A stretch of DNA of 64,000 nucleotides, taken from positions 1 through 64,000 of the forward strand of contig NZ_JAFFSX010000031.1 of assembly GCF_017948485.1 (NCBI RefSeq), in the 5' to 3' direction. A program made the translations under genes and the position numbers. Below the pieces are notes generated by a model, which did not search any database, was not told the DNA's origin, and was given only the letters and a program-made list of their open reading frames with translations. Position 1 is the first letter of the stretch. Each line of letters opens with the position of its first letter. This DNA is from Streptomyces sp. GESEQ-35 (GTDB taxonomy: Bacteria > Actinomycetota > Actinomycetes > Streptomycetales > Streptomycetaceae). This document shows positions 59,384 through 64,000 of the stretch, one piece after another.

Positions 59384-60817
59384 ATGCTTGGATCCAGAAG
59401 ATTCCGCCGCAGATGCACCGGGGCCCTGGCCGGTCTGGGACTGCTCGTCACGGGAGTAGCCCTCCAGACCGCCACCCCCGCCCGTGCGGCGACCCCGCAC
59501 CGCGTCCTGTTCGACAACGCGCACGCCGAGACGGCCGGGAACGCCGACTGGATCGTCTCCACCAGCCAGCCGGACCCGCTCGGCCAGGACTCCACCCCGT
59601 CGGCCGAGACGGACTGGACGGGCGCCCTGTCCGCCTGGGGAGTCGCCCTGCAACGGACGGGCGACTACAGCCTCAAGACACTGCCGTCCGGCGGCGCCCT
59701 CAGTTACGGAGGCTCGTCGACGACCGACCTGACGAACTTCGACACCCTGGTCCTGCCGGAGCCCAACACGTTGTTCACCAGCGCGGAGAAGACCGCGATC
59801 ATGAACTTCGTGAAGAACGGCGGCGGTCTGTTCATGATCTCCGACCACACCGGCGCCGACCGCAACAACGACGGCGAGGACGCGGTCGAGATCCTCAACG
59901 ACCTGATGACGAACAACAGCGTCGACTCCACCGACCCGTTCGGCTTCTCCGTCGACGTGCTCAACGTCTCCTCCGGGTACCCGGCTGCCATCACCGACAG
60001 CACCAACCCGGTCCTGCACGGCTCCTTCGGCAACGTCACCAGGAGTCTGATCGCCAGCGGCACGACCGCCACGCTCCGGCCCGCGAACAACCCGAACGTC
60101 AAGGGCCTGCTCTACCGCTCCGGTTACTCCGGAAACACCGGTGCCTTCTTCGCGACCAGCACCTTCGGCAGCGGTCGCGTCGCCTTCTGGGGCGACACCT
60201 CGCCCGCCGACGACGGCACCGGCCAGTCCGGCAACACCCTGTACGACGGCTGGAACGACTCCGGCGCCACCAACCCGGCTCTCGCCCTGAACGCCACGGA
60301 ATGGCTCTCCGGCGGGAGTGATGACGGTGGCGGTGACACTCCCACCTGTACCAACGCCCAGCTGCTCGGCAACACCGGCTTCGAGTCCGGAGCGTCCACA
60401 TGGACGCAGACCAGCGGTGTCATCACCAACTCCACCAGCAAGGCGGCGCGTTCCGGCTCCTACTACGCCTGGCTGAACGGCAACGGCGCCGCGTCCACCG
60501 ACACCCTCGCCCAGACGGTGACCATCCCGTCCGGCTGCTCCGCGACCCTGAGTTTCCATCTGCACATCGACACCGCGGAGACCACCACCAGCACGGCCTA
60601 CGACACCCTGAAAGTCCAGGTCCTGAACAGCTCCGGCACGGTCCTCGGCACCCCGGCGACCTACTCGAACCTCAACGCCGCCTCCGGCTACACCCAGCGC
60701 AGCATCAGCCTCAGCAGCTACGCGGGCCAGACCGTCACGGTTAGGTTCACCGGCACCGAGGGGTCCATCCTCCAGACGTCGTTCGTCGTCGACGACACGG
60801 CGCTCAATGTGAGTTGA
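59384..60817 (+). CDS. Large secreted protein: DUF4350-like domain plus protease-associated beta-sandwich
   Basis: A 477-residue exported protein starting at ATG 59384 with GGAGG upstream. Residues 1-37 are a signal peptide ending ARAA. The N-terminal domain (about 40-310) has a Rossmann-like glutamine-amidotransferase/DUF4350 look: HRVLFDNAHAETAGN, then DTLVLPEPNTLFT and KNGGGLFMISDHTGADRNNDGED near 147-169. The C-terminal 150 residues (LLGNTGFESGASTWTQTSGV ... FTGTEGSILQTSFVVDDTALNV) match a beta-sandwich found after secreted Streptomyces metalloproteases. No protease active site is visible. Function unknown; perhaps a carbohydrate- or peptide-binding hydrolase. Confidence 0.8.
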   Translation: MLGSRRFRRRCTGALAGLGLLVTGVALQTATPARAATPHRVLFDNAHAETAGNADWIVSTSQPDPLGQDSTPSAETDWTGALSAWGVALQRTGDYSLKTLPSGGALSYGGSSTTDLTNFDTLVLPEPNTLFTSAEKTAIMNFVKNGGGLFMISDHTGADRNNDGEDAVEILNDLMTNNSVDSTDPFGFSVDVLNVSSGYPAAITDSTNPVLHGSFGNVTRSLIASGTTATLRPANNPNVKGLLYRSGYSGNTGAFFATSTFGSGRVAFWGDTSPADDGTGQSGNTLYDGWNDSGATNPALALNATEWLSGGSDDGGGDTPTCTNAQLLGNTGFESGASTWTQTSGVITNSTSKAARSGSYYAWLNGNGAASTDTLAQTVTIPSGCSATLSFHLHIDTAETTTSTAYDTLKVQVLNSSGTVLGTPATYSNLNAASGYTQRSISLSSYAGQTVTVRFTGTEGSILQTSFVVDDTALNVS

Positions 60818-61062
60818 GCCGTGCGGCGGACTCGCCGGCGGCTTCCCCGCCTTCCCGCCGGCGATCCGTCTGCCATCCCGTGGCGGCCTTGCGTGCACTG
60901 CCCAGCAGTGCCAACTCCGAGCCCAACTCCCGCCCGGTCAACCGCTGTTCGGCCGTCTCGTTGCACCTGTCCCATGAAATCGCCGTCGATCACGGCGTGG
61001 GGGATCTCCGCCGTTCTCAGCAGCGCCGAGACCTCCCACCCCACCGCGTTTCCCGTGGCGCC
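60803..61062 (-). pseudogene. Decayed remnant of a P-loop kinase-like gene
   Basis: On the leftward strand, 60960-61062 encodes GNAVGWEVSALLRTAEIPHA followed by VIDGDFMGQ. These match the start of small P-loop kinases found in Streptomyces, which would have a GKST loop where GNAV stands. After a frame change, 60803-60965 encodes AEQRLTGRELGSEL, the C-terminal part of the same family. The middle of the gene is missing. It is a fragment left by deletion and decay, without a start or continuous frame, and overlaps the end of the secreted protein gene. Confidence 0.4.
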
Positions 61063-61065
61063 TCA

Positions 61066-61563
61066 TCACGGCGCGACCCACGACGCCAGCTGACCGTCGG
61101 GCTGAAGGGTGACGTGCAGGCCGTTGTTCTGGCCGTACGCGGCACGTCCGTCGGCGACCAGGACACGCTTGACGACCGGCTGCGGCTTGGCTCGCTCGAC
61201 CCGGGAGGTGACCTTGCCGTCCGGGTGGAGCGTGACGTGCAGGCCGTTGTTCTGGGCGTGGGCGGGCGGGGCGGCCTTGCCGTTGGTGTAGAGGGTTCCG
61301 TACTTGACGCCCTTGGCCCAGATCTCGGCCTCGTAGCGGTACTTGCCGGTCTTGTAGACCTTCGCCGTGGAGACCTTGTCCGCGAGCTTCACCGTCTTCA
61401 CGTGCACGCGCTGCGCCGTGGAGTGGGCGGTCGTATGCCCGGCGGACGCGACGTCACCTGCCGGCGACGAGGGGAGGGCGACGGCGCCGGCGGCCGAGAC
61501 GCCCAGTGCGGCGGTGACACCGGCGGCGACGAGGGCGGTGCGCGGAGTGCGGGAAGCACGCAT
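61066..61563 (-). CDS. Small secreted protein with duplicated QNNGLHVTL motif
   Basis: A 165-residue protein starting at ATG 61563 with GAAGGA upstream. The signal peptide covers residues 1-30 (TALVAAGVTAALGVSAAGAVA). The mature part is basic and strand-rich. The segment QNNGLHVTLxPDG occurs twice, near 103-115 and 144-156, suggesting duplication of a beta-hairpin unit. KTGKYRYEAEIWAKG in the middle is like a YkuD/spore-coat-type small domain, but no known family fits clearly. It probably acts outside the cell; no function is proposed. Confidence 0.65.
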   Translation of the reverse strand: MRASRTPRTALVAAGVTAALGVSAAGAVALPSSPAGDVASAGHTTAHSTAQRVHVKTVKLADKVSTAKVYKTGKYRYEAEIWAKGVKYGTLYTNGKAAPPAHAQNNGLHVTLHPDGKVTSRVERAKPQPVVKRVLVADGRAAYGQNNGLHVTLQPDGQLASWVAP

Positions 61564-61712
61564 CAGAGAGCTGTCCTTCGGTGGTGGTTCGGTCATCCGG
61601 GAAGTGGCGCCACCTCGTGGGCGACGACGTGTTCGACGGTACGGACCGCGCATCAAGGGGTCCCATACGTCGTGTAACAGTCATCCCGCGCATAGCGGAA
61701 GAAAACGGTAAC

Positions 61713-61740
61713 TTGACATGCAGGTAATTGCCTGCATAAC
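61713..61740 (+). promoter_or_regulatory. Promoter of the ArsR-AHSA1 gene with its operator in the spacer
   Basis: TTGACA (61713-61718) and CATAAC (61735-61740) form a -35/-10 pair with a 16-bp spacer. The palindrome TGCAGGTAATTGCCTGCA occupies 61719-61736, almost exactly the spacer. Transcription would begin at about 61747, at the GTG start, giving a leaderless message. Binding of the encoded repressor here would exclude RNA polymerase. Confidence 0.7.
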
Positions 61741-61747
61741 TTTGAGT

Positions 61748-62542
61748 GTGCGATCAGAGAGCGACTCAGCGGTGGACCGGGTCTTCAAGGCGCTGGCCGA
61801 CGACACCCGCAGACGGCTGCTGGACCGGCTGCACGAGCACAACGGGCTCACGCTCGGCGAGCTGTGCGAGCGCATCGCCATGAAACGTCAGTCGGTGACC
61901 CAGCATCTGGCCGTCCTGGAGGCCGCGAACCTGATCAGCACGGTGCGGCGGGGGCGGGAGAAGCTGCACTACCTCAACCCCGTCCCGCTCCACGAGATCC
62001 AGGAGCGGTGGATCGACAAGTTCGAGCGCCCGCGCCTGCGCGCGCTCGGCGACCTGAAGCGACGAGCCGAGGAAGCCATGACCGACAAGCCGACCTACGT
62101 CTACGTCATCTACATCGAGAGCACACCGGAGAAGGTCTGGGAGGCGCTCACCGACGCCGACCTGACCGCCGCCTACTGGGGCCACCGCAACGAGTCGCCG
62201 GACTGGCAGCCCGGCTCCCGTTGGGCCCACGTCCGCACCGACGGCTCGGGCATCGCCGACGTCGTCGGCACCGTCGTCGAGAGCGACCGCCCGCACCGCC
62301 TGGTCACCAGCTGGGGCGACCCGGAGAAGGAGGGGCGGGAGGACACGTACTCCCGGGTCACCTTCGACATCGAGCCGCACGCCGACATCGTCCGGCTCAC
62401 CGTGACCCACCAGGACCTCGCCGACGAGGGCGAGCTGGCCGATGTCTCGTCCGGCTGGCCGGCCGTGCTGTCCAACCTCAAGTCCCTCCTGGAGACCGGC
62501 AGCCCGCTGCCGCAGGAGCCCTGGTCGGTGCCCGGCCGGTGA
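61748..62542 (+). CDS. ArsR-family repressor fused to an AHSA1/SRPBCC domain
   Basis: A 264-residue fusion. GTG 61748 is chosen because the predicted -10 box ends just before it; the ATG at 61718 lies inside the promoter. Residues 5-90 are a winged helix-turn-helix (VDRVFKALADDTRRRLLDRL ... LCERIAMKRQSVTQHLAVLEAA). From about 110 the protein has an AHSA1/SRPBCC fold (IYIESTPEKVWEALTDADLT, ending in WPAVLSNLKSLLE), which binds hydrophobic ligands. No metal-binding Cys is seen, so this is not an arsenic sensor; ligand binding by the second domain probably controls DNA binding. The gene seems autoregulated. Confidence 0.88.
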   Translation: MRSESDSAVDRVFKALADDTRRRLLDRLHEHNGLTLGELCERIAMKRQSVTQHLAVLEAANLISTVRRGREKLHYLNPVPLHEIQERWIDKFERPRLRALGDLKRRAEEAMTDKPTYVYVIYIESTPEKVWEALTDADLTAAYWGHRNESPDWQPGSRWAHVRTDGSGIADVVGTVVESDRPHRLVTSWGDPEKEGREDTYSRVTFDIEPHADIVRLTVTHQDLADEGELADVSSGWPAVLSNLKSLLETGSPLPQEPWSVPGR

Positions 62543-62554
62543 GGGGAAGCGGAA

Positions 62555-62581
62555 GGCCGGTCCGCGCGATGCGGACCGGCC
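62555..62581 (+). terminator. Perfect 11-bp hairpin after the ArsR-AHSA1 gene
   Basis: GGCCGGTCCGC at 62555-62565 pairs exactly with GCGGACCGGCC at 62571-62581 around GCGAT, 13 bp after the stop. It also faces the end of the leftward SPW gene. Confidence 0.65.
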
Positions 62582-62608
62582 GGGTGTTCGTCCCTTCCTC
62601 TGTGATCT

Positions 62609-63049
62609 CTACGGTTTGGGGGCGCTCCTCGCCGCCGTACCGGCGCACATCAGCCCCAGGATCACAGCAAGGGCGCCGATGATGATGTTGTTGAGCACCA
62701 CTCCGGCGTCAGGGCTGTCGCCGACGATCCACGGCGAGACGATCATCCATACGCCCAGCCCGCAGAAGGCCCAGCTCAGGCCGTACATGCGTTCCGGAGC
62801 GCGGGTGAATCCGAGAGCCAGCAGCCCTATGGCGATCCCGATGACCAGGTTGTGGGGCACGAGGTCGGGCTGGCTGGTCGTGTAGTGGAGTATCCACGGG
62901 GATACAGCGCAGTACAGACCGAGCAGGAACACCGGTCCGTCCAAGAGCGTCACATCGCGACCGCCGAGCATGCGGGCGTAGCGATCCCGCATTTCGGATG
63001 CATCGGGGTGGCTGGTTATGTCGCCTCTGGTGGGCGAGACGTTGGCCAT
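62609..63049 (-). CDS. SPW-repeat membrane protein
   Basis: A 146-residue membrane protein. ATG 63049 has AAGGAG eight bases upstream; a longer frame to 63112 adds an Arg-rich stretch. After a 35-residue soluble N-terminus there are four helices in two pairs, each with the SPW motif (LYCAVSPWILHYTTS and GVWMIVSPWIVGDSP), and a long Gly/Leu-rich end (NNIIIGALAVILGLMCAG). SPW proteins occur widely in actinomycetes; their function is unknown, with roles in envelope or stress suggested only by co-occurrence. Confidence 0.85.
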   Translation of the reverse strand: MANVSPTRGDITSHPDASEMRDRYARMLGGRDVTLLDGPVFLLGLYCAVSPWILHYTTSQPDLVPHNLVIGIAIGLLALGFTRAPERMYGLSWAFCGLGVWMIVSPWIVGDSPDAGVVLNNIIIGALAVILGLMCAGTAARSAPKP

Positions 63050-63138
63050 AACTCGTCTCCTTCGACTAGCAGGCCTGACCGCGTCTGGTGCGGTTTGCGG
63101 TAAGCGCCGCATACATCCATTCTGCTCTTATTTCTTCT

Positions 63139-64000
63139 TTATGTGTAGTGGCCTGAGCTGCGGTCGCCCATCGCCCGGGCGCGGGCCACGAAGGCGTCGT
63201 GGAGATCGCGCACCCCTTGGGGCACGGGCTCGGCCCGGCGCCGCTGGAGCATGAGCAGGACCCGGGTCGCGTCCCCGGTGAGCGGGCGGTGAACGATCGC
63301 CCCGCACCGCTGAAGGGGATCGTCGAGCACGCTGAAGTCCGGCAGCACTGTCACGCCGAGCCCCTCGGCGACCATCAGCTTGCCCATCTCGGCGCCGTCC
63401 GTGGAGTACGAGAACGACGGCACCCGGCCCTCCAGCAGCCGGTGGAGGTAGCGGTGCATGACGTAACCGGAGCGCATGACGATCAACGGCACGTCGAGCA
63501 GGTCCGCCACCGACACGGCGGTGCGTGCCGCGAGGGGACTGTCCGGCCGTAGACACACCACGGGACGGCCGCTGAGCAGCTCGGTGCTCTCCAGTTCGGC
63601 GGGCGTGTCGTCGCCCTCCAGATGGTTGACCAGGCCCAGGTCGAAACCGCCCTCCAGCAGGGCCCGGTGGATGTCGCTCTGCTGGGCGCCGACCACCTCG
63701 ACCTGGGTGAGCGGATGCGCGGCGCGGAACTCGCGCACCGCCGGGATCAGCAGCGGCACCGTCGCCGCGTTGACCGTGCCCACGCGCACCATGCGGCTGA
63801 TGCGGTGCTGCTCGCCCGCCGCGGCCCGCAACCGGTCCACCGCGTCCAGCACATTGACGATGTGCGGCAGCAGCTCCCGGCCCTCCGCGCTCATCGTCGC
63901 CCCGGACCGCTTGCGCTCCAGGAGATCCACGCCCAGCTCGCGTTCCAGATTCCGCACGGTCTCGCTCAACGCGGGCTGGGAGAGGCGCAGTTCCTCCGCC
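63139..64000 (-). CDS. LysR-family transcriptional regulator (start beyond window)
   Basis: The visible 286 residues run from within the helix-turn-helix (AEELRLSQPALSETVRNLE, the recognition helix) to the stop at 63139. The ligand-binding domain covers about the last 205 residues: MVRVGTVNAATVPLLIPAVREF, then FDLGLVNH and MRSGYVMHRYLH. This is a nearly complete LysR regulator missing only its first 15-20 residues, which lie to the right of the window. The target genes are not visible; the SPW gene beside it is on the same strand 90 bp downstream. Codon use is like its neighbours. Confidence 0.9.
   Translation of the reverse strand, partial: AEELRLSQPALSETVRNLERELGVDLLERKRSGATMSAEGRELLPHIVNVLDAVDRLRAAAGEQHRISRMVRVGTVNAATVPLLIPAVREFRAAHPLTQVEVVGAQQSDIHRALLEGGFDLGLVNHLEGDDTPAELESTELLSGRPVVCLRPDSPLAARTAVSVADLLDVPLIVMRSGYVMHRYLHRLLEGRVPSFSYSTDGAEMGKLMVAEGLGVTVLPDFSVLDDPLQRCGAIVHRPLTGDATRVLLMLQRRRAEPVPQGVRDLHDAFVARARAMGDRSSGHYT

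Overview
The window is very GC-rich, uses GTG (and once TTG) starts freely, has strong GGAGG-type ribosome sites and many short 4-nt gene overlaps. It carries a chaplin, an SsgA-like protein and an NsdA/NsdB-type regulator. Together these point to a Streptomyces chromosome. No rRNA, tRNA, phage, transposase or CRISPR array is visible. All functional calls are from reading the sequence; nothing was searched.

Layout. 0-3.8 kb: ECF sigma factor with its membrane partner, a fibronectin-III lipoprotein and a secreted GH75 chitosanase. 3.8-5.4 kb: SDR/TetR divergent pair with a palindromic operator, followed by a 172-bp MITE-like element that fills the gap to the next operon. 5.6-7.6 kb: PTS-dependent dihydroxyacetone kinase operon dhaK-dhaL-dhaM. 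8-10.4 kb: ATP-grasp enzyme, RpiB-like isomerase, DUF6479 membrane protein and a Cys-rich copper-type four-helix protein. 10.5-12.6 kb: acyl-CoA dehydrogenase resembling the steroid enzyme FadE26/ChsE4, with a perfect KstR-type box upstream, then a DUF2236 (MpaB/Lcp-like) oxygenase. 12.6-18.2 kb: kinase-TPR fusion, FAD oxidoreductase, and an SDR/HTH divergent pair with a 21-bp palindrome.

18.5-37.6 kb is a catabolic stretch rich in CoA-ester enzymes: nitronate monooxygenase plus acyl-CoA synthetase; a secreted Ntn acylase; another acyl-CoA synthetase; PaaK; then a FadD19-like synthetase divergent from an EchA19-like hydratase, followed by DUF35 protein, Ltp4-like and Ltp3-like proteins. The order and protein sizes of the last five parallel the mycobacterial fadD19-echA19 ... 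Rv3521-ltp4-ltp3 set for cholesterol side-chain breakdown. Two promoters in this stretch share the operator TCTGAC-N5-GTCAGA, suggesting one repressor, not encoded here. This, with the KstR box at 10.5 kb, is the most interesting system in the window.

37.7-53 kb holds regulators and cell-envelope genes: orphan DUF397 protein, LAL regulator, conserved hypothetical, PGRP amidase, aminoglycoside-phosphotransferase-like kinase divergent from an NsdA/NsdB-type regulator, PAS-SpoIIE phosphatase, SsgA-like protein, Gfo/Idh/MocA oxidoreductase, BaeRF3 protein and a secreted TAP-like peptidase. 53-64 kb: LADTG-anchored chaplin with a BldN-like promoter, nucleoside deaminase, MFS/MerR divergent pair, GNAT, TetR/epimerase divergent pair, GlsB-type membrane protein, a large secreted protein, a decayed P-loop kinase remnant, a small secreted protein, an ArsR-AHSA1 fusion whose operator fills its promoter spacer, an SPW-repeat membrane protein, and a LysR regulator cut by the window edge.

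Several intergenic regions carry related copies of a dispersed Streptomyces hairpin element (27.2, 34.3 and 41.0 kb). Many convergent gene pairs are closed by perfect GC-rich hairpins without a U-tract.
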